Shown piece by piece: positions 51,612-59,867 of a stretch of 64,000 bases of DNA. Both the position numbers and the translations under genes were made by a program. A model generated the notes under the pieces. That model did no database searches. It worked only from the letters and a program-made list of their open reading frames with translations, and was not told the origin of the DNA. Location of the stretch: contig JAHBVX010000001.1 of assembly GCA_019637295.1 (NCBI GenBank), forward strand, positions 595,501 through 659,500. The letters run 5' to 3'. This stretch comes from Polyangiaceae bacterium. GTDB taxonomy: Bacteria > Myxococcota_A > Polyangia > Polyangiales > Polyangiaceae. Each line of letters opens with the position of its first letter. The first letter of the stretch is position 1.

Positions 51612-51926
51612 TCAGCTCCCGGCGGCGCGGCAGCCCTCGCGCTCGGCGGCGTCTTCCAAGCTGCAGCCCGAGACCGCGTCGGATTCGCACACGTAAGTCC
51701 GGCGCTGGCCGCAGCCCGTGACCGAGAACTCGGTGTCCGTGAGCGCCTCCACGCTCACTCCGTCACGGCAGTCGAGCTCGACGCGGGCGCGCTGCTCGAC
51801 CACGGCGCGTGACGGAAAGAAGTCGGCGGACTGTCCGTCGCAGCCGCGCCCGGTCGCAGGGACCGGAAACACCGTCATGCAGCCCGCGAGCAAGTGCAGG
51901 CAGCCGAGCGCACCGAGCCGCTTCAA
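51612..51926 (-). CDS. small cysteine-rich lipoprotein
   Basis: A 104-residue protein. I place the start at the TTG at 51926, which overlaps the upstream TGA (TTGA); a GTG at 51938 is also possible. Signal LHLLAGC (Cys15), then a short beta-rich domain with six Cys (RGCDGQS, LDCRDG, TGCGQRRTYVC, GCSLED). Probably disulfide-bonded in the periplasm. Coupled to the Kazal-like lipoprotein upstream. Confidence 0.55.
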   Translation of the reverse strand: MKRLGALGCLHLLAGCMTVFPVPATGRGCDGQSADFFPSRAVVEQRARVELDCRDGVSVEALTDTEFSVTGCGQRRTYVCESDAVSGCSLEDAAEREGCRAAGS

Positions 51927-52651
51927 ACGTAGATCCACGCTGTCACGTTGCCTTCGGCGTCGACCGTGCAATCGTCGTAGCCCAGGCCCTTGATGCACTC
52001 GCAGGTCGGGGTCCCGCCGCAGGCTGCGGGCGGCTGTTTGCACGAGTACGAGCCCTGGATGCCCGAGACGTCGGGCGGGAGGCCGGAGCAGTATTGGCTC
52101 GTCGAGCAGAACTTCTCGCCGCAGGCGAACATGCCCGCCGGCGCTTCACACCCGCCCGGCTCGTTCAGATCGAGCCCCTCGGAGTACGCTGCGCAGTCGC
52201 TGCCCGCGACGCTTCCGTCGCACGCACACACCGGCGCGTAGATCAGATCGCAGCCGAGGGGGCGCTTCTTGCACTTGCCTGCTACGCCTTTGCCGCAGCG
52301 GTTGTCCGGGTAGTCGCAGAACTGCTCCTGAGCACAGGGCTGTGTAGGGGTGCAGTCGAGTCCGCCGGGCGTGCAGAATCCCGTCGGTGGCCAGGTCGCA
52401 CCGGGGGGACACTTCGGGTCGCCGGGTGTGGGGCAGACCGGGTCTACGGCGTTGCCCTGGCTGTCGCAGCATGGAACGAAGCTCTCGCAATATCCGCCCG
52501 CGCCGCCGCTGGACGCAGCACCCTGTCCGCCCGTGCCGCCGCTCGCCGCGCCGCCGCCTGCGTCGCCACCGGCGTTCAGCGCGTCCTCGGAGGTCGAGCC
52601 ACCGCACGCGAGCGCCCCGAGTAGAGCCGCAGCGCTGAGCCATCGCATCAT
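51923..52651 (-). CDS. Cys-rich lipoprotein with Kazal-like segment
   Basis: A 242-residue lipoprotein (ALLGALAC, Cys16) with a Gly/Ser linker (~20-45) and about 24 Cys. Near residues 125-165 the pattern C...GCDLIYAPVCACDGSVAGSDC fits a Kazal-like protease-inhibitor fold common in myxobacterial lipoproteins, though inhibition is unproven. Other Cys pairs (CAQEQFCDY, GEKFCSTSQYC) resemble dickkopf/EB-type knots. Two adjacent ATGs (52651, 52648) can start it. Divergent from the lipoprotein at 52776. Confidence 0.65.
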   Translation of the reverse strand: MMRWLSAAALLGALACGGSTSEDALNAGGDAGGGAASGGTGGQGAASSGGAGGYCESFVPCCDSQGNAVDPVCPTPGDPKCPPGATWPPTGFCTPGGLDCTPTQPCAQEQFCDYPDNRCGKGVAGKCKKRPLGCDLIYAPVCACDGSVAGSDCAAYSEGLDLNEPGGCEAPAGMFACGEKFCSTSQYCSGLPPDVSGIQGSYSCKQPPAACGGTPTCECIKGLGYDDCTVDAEGNVTAWIYV

Positions 52652-52775
52652 GGACGCAAGCCTACTGCAACTTGCGTTCCAGCGCTGCTCGCTGGGCAGT
52701 CTGGCATACGCCAGCGTGAAGTGTGCCGTCGTGTGCCGACCCGCCGCTGGCGCGTCGCAGTGTACACTCGCCCCG

Positions 52776-53450
52776 ATGCGGGCGACGGTGTTCTGGTTGG
52801 TCGTGTTCGGCGCGGCCACAGCGAGCTGTCGGGGACAAGAAACAGCGACGCCGAGTGACGAGTCGCGCGCGCCGTTCGCCACCGCGACGGCTGCTCCGCC
52901 AGCAAGCACGAGTCCGGTCGGGCCGGTCACGGCGAGCGAGCCGGTCCCGGTCCCCAGCCCCGCAGTGGAGCCTGTGCCAGCGCCCGGAGTGCGGGTCGAG
53001 CCGACGTCCGCGGAGGATTTGGACTGGATCGTCGAGACCATCGCACACCTTCGCACCCGTCCGCCGAGCGCCGCGGCGATCGCGCGCTTCGGACAGCTCG
53101 ACGGTAAGAACGGCTCGTACGACCGTGTGCGCCCCTGGTCCGCGGCCTTCGCGCGAGTGTCGTTCATCGAACATCCGAGCCCTCCCCTACGCACGTTGAT
53201 GTTCGAGGTAGAGTTCGCACCGAGCGCGCGCCCTCAGCTCAGCCGCATCGAGGCCAAGGTCGGCCGCTCGAAGGCGACACCCCGTATCCACTTCGACTCG
53301 CCGCAGAAGCGCATGATCTCGCTCGAGGATCGCAAAGGTCACAACCTGTCGCGGGTCGTGCTCGAGCTCGCGCCCAAGCCGAGCGAGCACCTGGTGCATG
53401 CGCTGGTGATCGACAACGCCGAAGGCGATGCCAGTTTGTGGGCGCCGTGA
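52776..53450 (+). CDS. lipoprotein of unknown function
   Basis: A 224-residue lipoprotein starting at the ATG at 52776 (AATASC, Cys18). A Pro/Val/Ala/Thr linker runs to ~80; the domain after it begins with a helix (DLDWIVETIAHLR) and continues as beta strands (TLMFEVEFAPSARPQLSRIEAKVG). No Cys after the lipid one. Function unknown. First of a likely four-gene run ending with the GH92 gene. Confidence 0.6.
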   Translation: MRATVFWLVVFGAATASCRGQETATPSDESRAPFATATAAPPASTSPVGPVTASEPVPVPSPAVEPVPAPGVRVEPTSAEDLDWIVETIAHLRTRPPSAAAIARFGQLDGKNGSYDRVRPWSAAFARVSFIEHPSPPLRTLMFEVEFAPSARPQLSRIEAKVGRSKATPRIHFDSPQKRMISLEDRKGHNLSRVVLELAPKPSEHLVHALVIDNAEGDASLWAP

Positions 53451-53497
53451 CGAACCCGCACCGTTCATGGTACTCTGCGAGGGTGTACGAGCGAGGG

Positions 53498-53866
53498 ATG
53501 CACGTCGCGATTCGGAGCGTCGGGTTGACACTCTTGGCAACGCTCTGGCTGGCTTGTAGCGACCGCTCGGCGCAGGGGCTGGCGCGCTGTGAACAGCTGG
53601 CGACGGAGGGCAAGCTGGAAGCGGCCATCGCCGAGTGTGAGCGTGCCGCTCTGAAGTCCCCCAAGTCCACGTCGGGCAAGCGGGCGCAAGCGAGGGGAGG
53701 AGAGCTACGGGGGCGTCTGGCCGCGCAGCGTGAGCGCGAGGCGCTGGCCGAGAAGTCGGCGGAGCACCAGAAGGCGAAGTCGAAGCTCGACGCGATCGAT
53801 GAGTCCGTCGAGGGTTCCGAGCCCTGCAAGTGCGCTCCGAGCGCTCCGCTCTGCTCCTGTCTGTGA
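53498..53866 (+). CDS. small helical lipoprotein
   Basis: A 122-residue lipoprotein (LLATLWLAC, Cys20) from the ATG at 53498; a GTG five codons upstream is also open. The mature part is charged and helical (GKLEAAIAECERAA, RGRLAAQREREALAEKS), likely coiled-coil, and ends with a CKC...CSCL cluster. Lies 6 nt upstream of the GH92 gene, so probably co-translated. Function unknown. Confidence 0.55.
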   Translation: MHVAIRSVGLTLLATLWLACSDRSAQGLARCEQLATEGKLEAAIAECERAALKSPKSTSGKRAQARGGELRGRLAAQREREALAEKSAEHQKAKSKLDAIDESVEGSEPCKCAPSAPLCSCL

Positions 53867-53872
53867 GGGCTC

Positions 53873-56119
53873 ATGGATCGCCGCTCCGTCGCCATCGCCT
53901 TTGCCGTGCTCCAGGTCGGGTGCGGTGACGGCGAGGAGGGGACGGGCGGTGCGCTCGCGCCGGAGCCCGAGCCCGAGCGAGTCGATCTGTACTCGGCCAT
54001 CGATCCGCGGATCGGGACTGGCGGCGACGGCTTCGCGGTCGGGTCCACCTATCCGGGCCCGGCCGTGCCCTTCGCCATGATCCATCCGAGCCCGGACACG
54101 CGCACCAAGACGGGCGCGGTCGGCTTCTATCACTGCTCGGGGTACTACGCGACAGACGGCTTCCTGCGCGCGTTCTCGCTGGTGCACTTCGAGGGCACCG
54201 GCGTGCCGGATTACGGCACCATCGGCGTCATCCCCACGACCGGGATGAGCGACGAGAAGCGGAGTGAGGGTGGCTACATGCAGGCCCTCGACAAGGCGAG
54301 TGAGGTCACGCTGCCGGGCTACTACGCCGTCACCCACGGCGACGACATCCGCACCGAGCTCACCTCCAGCAAGCGCGCGGCGATCTTTCGCATCAGCTTT
54401 CCGCCGGGCGCCGAGCCCGTGTTGCTCTTGAACCTCGACCACCGGCTCGAGGGCGAGATCACCGAGGCACAGCTCGCGCTGGATCCAGACGGTCACGCGT
54501 TCGATGCTCGAGTTCGGCATCTGGGAAACATGTCCGGCCGGACTGGGGGCTACAATCTGCACGTGCGCGGCGTGACGGACGTGGCGCCCAGCGCCGTCGG
54601 CACCTTCGACGGCGACGCGCTGTACCCGGCGGAGCTCTCGCGCAGCGGTACCCCGCTCGGTGGCTACCTCGAGTTTCCTGCAGGAACCAAGCAGGTGCGA
54701 CTGCGCGTCGCGGTGAGCTTCGTGGACGCGGACGGCGCCCAGAAGAACCTCGACGCGGAGGCGCCGGACTTCGACTTCGACGCCATGCGCGCAGCCGCCG
54801 AGGACGTGTGGCGCGCGGAGACGGACCGCGTCGAGCTCTGGGGCGCCAGCGAGTACGACACGACGGTGATGGCGACGGCGCTCTATCACGCCCTGTTGAT
54901 GCCTACGCTGATGAGCGACGTCGACGGTCGCTTCATCGACGCCCAGGGCGCCATCGCGACGGGCTCGCGCCCACGCTACAACGATTTCTCGCTGTGGGAC
55001 ACGTATCGCACGCTGCACCCCTGGTTGATCCTGACCGAAGATCCGCACAATCCACACTTCGCCGCGTCCCTCGTGGACATGGCCGCCGAGGGCGGCGCGG
55101 TGCCGGTGTGGGGCATCGCCCACGGCGATTCCAAGACGATGATCGGCTCGCCGGGCGAGATCGTCCTGTCCGAGATGGCGCAGAAGGGCGTCGCGTTCGA
55201 CGACGAGGACCAGGCCTACCAGCTCGCACGGGTCGCGGCGTACGGTCCCTCACCCGGTCCCATCGGCGGGCGCGACGGCGATCTGCCCGACTACCTGACG
55301 AAGGGCTATGTGCCGTCAGACGTGTCCAAGGGCTCGGTGTCCAAGACGCAGGAGTACGCCGTCGCCGACGCCGCCCTCGCGCGCTGGGCCGAGCGCCTCG
55401 GCCTCGACGCCGACGCGACCGAGCTCGGCGCCCGCGGGCAGAGTTACCGGGCTCACTACGATGCCGACGTCGGCTTCTTCCGCGCGAGGAAGGCGGACGG
55501 CTCCTGGGCACCCTTCGGCGATCCGACGAGCATGGACGCCGACTACGTCGAGGGTAACGCCTGGCACTACCTGTGGATGGTGCCGCACGACCCCGACGGC
55601 CTAGCCGAGCTGCTCGGTGGCCAGCAGGCGGCGCTCGGCCGCCTGCGCGGCTTCTTCGAAGAGAGCGAGCAGGAGCTCCCGCTATTTGGCGTGCGCAAGT
55701 TCTACTGGCCCGCGAACGAGCCGGACATCAACGCTCCGTGGTTGTTCGCCGCCTGGGGTTCGCCCGCCGAGAGCTACCGCTGGGTCGACTGGGCCGTCAC
55801 CTCGCTGTACGGCACCGGAGTCGATGGGCTTCCGGGCAACGACGACGGCGGCACGATGAGCGCGTGGCTACTCTTCGCCGCCGCAGGGCTCTATCCCATC
55901 AGCGGCACGGATCGCTACATCATCGCCATGCCGCGCTACCGCAGGATGGTCCTCCGGCGCGCGGGCGGCGATCTCGTGATCGAGGCCAGTCACTCGCCCC
56001 GTCGAGGCGTGGTGCCCAAGCGCGTCACCCTCGACGGCGTGCGAGTCGAGGGCACCACGATTCGTCACGCCGACCTCGCGGGCGCCCGCACCCTGCGCTT
56101 CGACCTCGCCAAGCCGTGA
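53873..56119 (+). CDS. GH92 family glycosidase (alpha-mannosidase type), lipoprotein
   Basis: A 748-residue exo-mannosidase-type enzyme, normal length for GH92. ATG at 53873 follows GAGGG. Signal VLQVGC (Cys17). GH92 signatures include VDPRIGTGG-like DPRIGTGGDGF near the N-terminus, SLWDTYRTLHPW, YVEGNAWHYLW (Glu560, the probable catalytic acid) and PGNDDGGTMSAW (residues ~654-665). Family members are Ca2+-dependent alpha-mannosidases that act on alpha-1,2/1,3-linked mannose. A surface position suits scavenging of yeast or fungal mannan; the sugar specificity is not proven. Confidence 0.9.
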   Translation: MDRRSVAIAFAVLQVGCGDGEEGTGGALAPEPEPERVDLYSAIDPRIGTGGDGFAVGSTYPGPAVPFAMIHPSPDTRTKTGAVGFYHCSGYYATDGFLRAFSLVHFEGTGVPDYGTIGVIPTTGMSDEKRSEGGYMQALDKASEVTLPGYYAVTHGDDIRTELTSSKRAAIFRISFPPGAEPVLLLNLDHRLEGEITEAQLALDPDGHAFDARVRHLGNMSGRTGGYNLHVRGVTDVAPSAVGTFDGDALYPAELSRSGTPLGGYLEFPAGTKQVRLRVAVSFVDADGAQKNLDAEAPDFDFDAMRAAAEDVWRAETDRVELWGASEYDTTVMATALYHALLMPTLMSDVDGRFIDAQGAIATGSRPRYNDFSLWDTYRTLHPWLILTEDPHNPHFAASLVDMAAEGGAVPVWGIAHGDSKTMIGSPGEIVLSEMAQKGVAFDDEDQAYQLARVAAYGPSPGPIGGRDGDLPDYLTKGYVPSDVSKGSVSKTQEYAVADAALARWAERLGLDADATELGARGQSYRAHYDADVGFFRARKADGSWAPFGDPTSMDADYVEGNAWHYLWMVPHDPDGLAELLGGQQAALGRLRGFFEESEQELPLFGVRKFYWPANEPDINAPWLFAAWGSPAESYRWVDWAVTSLYGTGVDGLPGNDDGGTMSAWLLFAAAGLYPISGTDRYIIAMPRYRRMVLRRAGGDLVIEASHSPRRGVVPKRVTLDGVRVEGTTIRHADLAGARTLRFDLAKP

Positions 56120-56195
56120 CTCGCCGCTCGGAAACCCGCGGTCATGCCAGCGTCCCTTGACGACCAAGAGATGTAGGCTGGCGACGTCGAGCGGA

Positions 56196-56798
56196 GTGAC
56201 GATCTGGGGTAGGCTCGTCTCGTTGGTTCGGAGCCTCATCTCCTGTTTGCCGCTGCTCGCGGTCACGGCGTGCCCGAGAGGTGACGGCGCGTCGCGGTCG
56301 CCGGCCGACTCGGTGAGCGTACTCGTGCCTCGCGCCTTCGACGACGCGGGCGCGACCGAGTCGCCGGATGAGCTACCGGTTACCCCACCCCTGTCCGAGC
56401 TTCCCGCTGCGTTCGCGGCGCTCGGCGGCCGCTGTCCAGACTCGAGTCGGGTGCTCGCCGGATCCTACGTGTGTGACCCGAGTGGCCGGGTCATCGGACT
56501 GTGGTTACCCGTGGACGCTGCGCCGCACGAGCTCCCCGCGAGCGCCGTGGTGCTCTGTGACCAGCAGCGGCCAGAGTCCATTCCCCAGCGCTCGCTCGCG
56601 ATCAGGCTCGAGGGAGATCGCCTCTGGATCCGCTACGTCAGCTGCGGCGCGTGCGCGCGGGTGATGGGACACGCCTTCGTCGGCCTGCTCTCCCAGCTGG
56701 ACGCGGAGCAGCTCCGGTTCGCGCAGACGCGGGTCGGCCTACCCGCGGAGCCGCTCCTCACCAGCGCGGAGGCGTGGCGCGCGGCTTGCCCCCAGTAG
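56196..56798 (+). CDS. lipoprotein-like protein of unknown function
   Basis: About 200 residues. The start is unsure: GTG at 56196 or TTG at 56223, the latter with GGGGTAGG upstream. Signal region LISCLPLLAVTAC gives a lipidated Cys. Linker rich in Ser/Pro/Asp, then a domain with six Cys, including RCPDSS, YVCDPSG, VSCGACARVMG. It ends convergent with rsmI, 23 nt apart. No family recognised. Confidence 0.55.
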   Translation: MTIWGRLVSLVRSLISCLPLLAVTACPRGDGASRSPADSVSVLVPRAFDDAGATESPDELPVTPPLSELPAAFAALGGRCPDSSRVLAGSYVCDPSGRVIGLWLPVDAAPHELPASAVVLCDQQRPESIPQRSLAIRLEGDRLWIRYVSCGACARVMGHAFVGLLSQLDAEQLRFAQTRVGLPAEPLLTSAEAWRAACPQ

Positions 56799-56821
56799 CG
56801 TCGCGTCGTGACCGCGGCGAG

Positions 56822-57673
56822 TCAGCCCTTCGGACGGGCAACGATGCGCGCGTATAGCTCGCGCGCTGACAGTCCATACTCGGCCGCCAGGCGTCGGGCT
56901 ACCTCTTTCGAGCTGAGTCCTTCGGCGAGCAGGTCGTCGATGCGCGCCGCGAGCTGGTCAGCGTCTGGCGCTTCGTCTCGCCGGGGGGCGGGGCCCAGCA
57001 CGAGGGTGACCTCGCCTCGGAGCTCCTCCACCGCCAGAGCGACCTCCGCCAGGGTGCCGGTGATCGCTTCCTGGTGCAGCTTGGTCAACTCGCGACACAC
57101 CGCGACCGAACGGGACGGCTCACGCGCGGCGAGGTCACGCACCGTACCCGCGGCGCGCCCCGGCGCTTCGAAGAGCACCACACACTCCGGGGTGTCGGCG
57201 ATCTGCTGCAGCGCCGACGTGCGCTTCTTGCCCTTGCGTGGGAGAAATCCCAGGAAGCGAAAGCCAGAGTCGCCGAACCCGGACAGCGCGATCGCGCAAG
57301 TGACCGCGCTCGGTCCGGGGATCACGTCTACCGCGAAGCCACGCTCGCGGGCGCGGCGCACCAGCTCCGCGCCAGGGTCGCTCACCGTCGGCATGCCGGC
57401 GTCCGTGACCAGCGCGACGGACGTGCCCTGCTCGAGCACCGCGAGGACGCGCGCCAAGGTCTTCTCGCTGGCGTTGGCGTCCACGTGCACCAGGCGCTTG
57501 TGCTCGATGCCGAAGTGGGTGAGCAGCGCCCGGGTGCGACGAGTGTCCTCGGCGGCCACCACGGACACCCGCCGGAGAGTGTCGAGCGCGCGCGCCGTGA
57601 TGTCCCCCAGGTTCCCGATGGGCGTGCCCACGAGGAACAAGGTGCCCGGGCTCGGGTGCTGGCCGCCGCTCAC
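56822..57673 (-). CDS. rsmI: RsmI, 16S rRNA (cytidine(1402)-2'-O)-methyltransferase
   Basis: A 283-residue SAM enzyme of the tetrapyrrole-methylase fold that 2'-O-methylates C1402 of 16S r[45 protein letters not shown] and IPGPSAV are RsmI signatures. The C-terminal ~45 residues form the helical tail with a degenerate RxxARRLA repeat. Its ATG overlaps the stop of the sigma factor gene by 4 nt. Confidence 0.95.
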   Translation of the reverse strand: MSGGQHPSPGTLFLVGTPIGNLGDITARALDTLRRVSVVAAEDTRRTRALLTHFGIEHKRLVHVDANASEKTLARVLAVLEQGTSVALVTDAGMPTVSDPGAELVRRARERGFAVDVIPGPSAVTCAIALSGFGDSGFRFLGFLPRKGKKRTSALQQIADTPECVVLFEAPGRAAGTVRDLAAREPSRSVAVCRELTKLHQEAITGTLAEVALAVEELRGEVTLVLGPAPRRDEAPDADQLAARIDDLLAEGLSSKEVARRLAAEYGLSARELYARIVARPKG

Positions 57674-58773
57674 TGTTCGATGACGCCCACGGCGTCCCCG
57701 AGCTCCGCTCGCAAGAACTCCCGCAGCTTTCCGGTCAAGCGCGCTTCGAGCTGTCGCACGCGCTCGCGGGAGACGCCGAACTCGTCCCCGAGCTCCTGCA
57801 GCGTGAGCGGGTCTTCCACCGCGGCGACGCGCTTGTCGAAGATGACGAGGTCTTTCCCGCTGAGGGTCAAGCGGAACTGATCCAGCTTCTGTCGGACGAT
57901 GTCTTGGATTTCGACGCGCTCGGCGAGCAACTCCGGGCTCTGCGCGGTCGAGGGCATGAGGTCCACCCGCGAGGTCTGCCGGCCGTCCCCTTCGCCAACG
58001 GGTGCGTCGAGGGAGGCGTCCGCGCGCGCAAGCCGGCGGTCCATCTCGCTCACTTCCTTCTCATCCACGTTCAGGCTGCGCGCGATCTCCGCGTGGGAAG
58101 GCTCGATGCCCATCGCGGTGAGCCGGGCCTTCTCCTTGTTCAGATTGAAGAAGAGCTTTCGCTGGGCCTGGGTGGTGCCGATCTTCACCATCCGCCAGTT
58201 GTTGAGGATGAAGCGCAGGATGTACGCACGGATCCACCAGGCGGCGTAGCTCGAGAGCTTGACGCCGCGATACGGGTCATAGCGCTTGACGGCCTGCATG
58301 AGCCCGATGTTCCCCTCCTGAATGAGGTCCATCATGTTGCGGTACGCGCGCCGATACTCGTACGCTAGCTTCACGACCAAGCGTAGGTTCGCTGTCACCA
58401 GCCGCGCGGCGGCGTCGACGTCCTGGGTCTCAGCGTAGCGCACGGCGAGCTCGTGCTCCTCGTCCGGCTTCAGCAAGCGGTGGCGCTGGACCTCGCGCAT
58501 GTAGATCTGCATCGGGTCCGCGCGGACCAGACCCCCGCCCGTCTCGCTCTCCGTGGGTGCGATGGCGAGCAAGTCTCGGTCGTCGATCACCTCGGCGGTG
58601 GTGTCGATCACCTCGTCGTCGTCGAGCTCGTCCTCGGCCGGCTCCGAGTCACCCTCCGGGGACTCCTCCTCATCCGTGCCGCTCTCGCGAGCCGGCGGGG
58701 AGGACGAGTCCCGCTTGCGGGGCGACTTCTTGCGAGTTCTTGCGGCTGCCAATATTCCTCGCTCGCGGGTCAC
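57670..58773 (-). CDS. RpoH-like (sigma-32 type) RNA polymerase sigma factor
   Basis: A 367-residue sigma-70 family protein. Region 1.2/2 (~85-215) has [13 protein letters not shown] and [37 protein letters not shown]. The RpoH box [15 protein letters not shown] follows, which places it with heat-shock sigmas. Region 4 ends [20 protein letters not shown]. It exceeds E. coli RpoH (284) through an N-terminal ~85-residue Asp/Glu/Ser-rich extension. Co-transcribed with rsmI downstream. Which stress it serves cannot be told; Myxococcota have several such factors. Confidence 0.88.
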   Translation of the reverse strand: MTRERGILAAARTRKKSPRKRDSSSPPARESGTDEEESPEGDSEPAEDELDDDEVIDTTAEVIDDRDLLAIAPTESETGGGLVRADPMQIYMREVQRHRLLKPDEEHELAVRYAETQDVDAAARLVTANLRLVVKLAYEYRRAYRNMMDLIQEGNIGLMQAVKRYDPYRGVKLSSYAAWWIRAYILRFILNNWRMVKIGTTQAQRKLFFNLNKEKARLTAMGIEPSHAEIARSLNVDEKEVSEMDRRLARADASLDAPVGEGDGRQTSRVDLMPSTAQSPELLAERVEIQDIVRQKLDQFRLTLSGKDLVIFDKRVAAVEDPLTLQELGDEFGVSRERVRQLEARLTGKLREFLRAELGDAVGVIEQ

Positions 58774-58826
58774 CGAGCCTGCTGCTCGATGCCACTTGCG
58801 TCAAGGGGACCCGTGCAGCCCGCGGC

Positions 58827-59852
58827 TCAGAAAGTCCCGTGAACCGTGACGGCTTGATAGCCCACGCCCACCTGCACCCGGCCCTTGCGCGGCTGCTTGC
58901 TGGCCTTTTTCTCCGTGCTGTCGCCGCTCATCAAGTACAGCGCGGTGCCCGTGCCGAGCCCTACGATGCCGACGACGAGGCCGACGTTGGCGACGGTTTG
59001 ATAGGTCTTGCCGCTGTCGCGATCGCTCTCCAGGGACTTGGGGCACACCCCGCCGGAACACCCGTCCTCGAGCTTGCTGTGCTTCGAGTTGTTCAGCGCT
59101 CCGAAGACGCCGAAGGTGACGATGCCCGCGACGCCGATGCCGCCGGCGACGTAGGCCCAGGTGCGTTTGTCCCAGGTGCTCGAGTCGGTCGAGATTGAGC
59201 CGCCGTCGCCTCCCGGGCCGGTGTCTGCCGCGGGGCCGCCAGCTGCGGGTGGGTTGGGATCCAGCTCGACGGACGTGCGCTGACCCGCGCCCAGCGCCAC
59301 CTCCTCCGACACTTCCTTCCCTGTCGACGTCACGAGCTCGACGCGGACCGAGCCGGGCATGAGCGGTAGCGGCTTGCCCCACTTGGTCTCCGGCAGCTCC
59401 TTGCCGCCCACGCGCACGATGTCACCGGGGTTGCCCTTCACGTTCACGGTCAGAAAGCCGAGCTTTGCTTCGAGATCCGTCATCTCTTTCTTCGCGGCCT
59501 CTCCGGACTGCGCGTACTTCGCGTCGAGCTTGGCTGCGGCTTCGGCTTCCACGATGATCTTCTCGTACGACTCGTAGGCGTCCACGAATCGCTCGAGCGC
59601 GACCAACTCGCGCGCGTACATGAGGTGCGAGTTGGGGCTGGCGACCGCGTCGTAGGACTCCTTGAACGCGTTCAGCGCATCCTCGTGCTTACCAGCGGCG
59701 GAGGCCTTGGAGCCCTTCACGAACGCCTTGGTCGCGGCGTCCTTCTGAGCGGCGGTTGCGGTATCGAGGCTGGCGCCCTGGGCGAAGGCGGCGGGAGCAG
59801 CCGCGGTCAGCAGCGCGACGAGGCAGAGCTGTCGGAAACGCGAGCGGTACAT
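58827..59852 (-). CDS. exported TPR-like membrane protein
   Basis: A 341-residue protein with a Sec signal (cleavage near 24). Residues ~30-125 are helical and TPR-like (GKHEDALNAFKESYDAV); ~130-210 is a PEGA-like beta domain (GDIVRVGGKELP, PGSVRVELVTS). A Gly-rich linker is followed by two membrane helices (~235-255 and ~290-310) separated by a loop with two Cys. It resembles the PEGA protein at 17384-18544 in overall plan, including the paired helices near the end. Lies 15 nt downstream of the kinase-like gene. Confidence 0.65.
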   Translation of the reverse strand: MYRSRFRQLCLVALLTAAAPAAFAQGASLDTATAAQKDAATKAFVKGSKASAAGKHEDALNAFKESYDAVASPNSHLMYARELVALERFVDAYESYEKIIVEAEAAAKLDAKYAQSGEAAKKEMTDLEAKLGFLTVNVKGNPGDIVRVGGKELPETKWGKPLPLMPGSVRVELVTSTGKEVSEEVALGAGQRTSVELDPNPPAAGGPAADTGPGGDGGSISTDSSTWDKRTWAYVAGGIGVAGIVTFGVFGALNNSKHSKLEDGCSGGVCPKSLESDRDSGKTYQTVANVGLVVGIVGLGTGTALYLMSGDSTEKKASKQPRKGRVQVGVGYQAVTVHGTF

Positions 59853-59867
59853 GTGAGAATCTCTCCG

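Noticed and set aside
51597-51623. GCCGGG...CCCGGC inverted repeat between convergent genes
   Set aside because: Six-bp stem with a 15-nt loop and no T-run; too weak to call a terminator.
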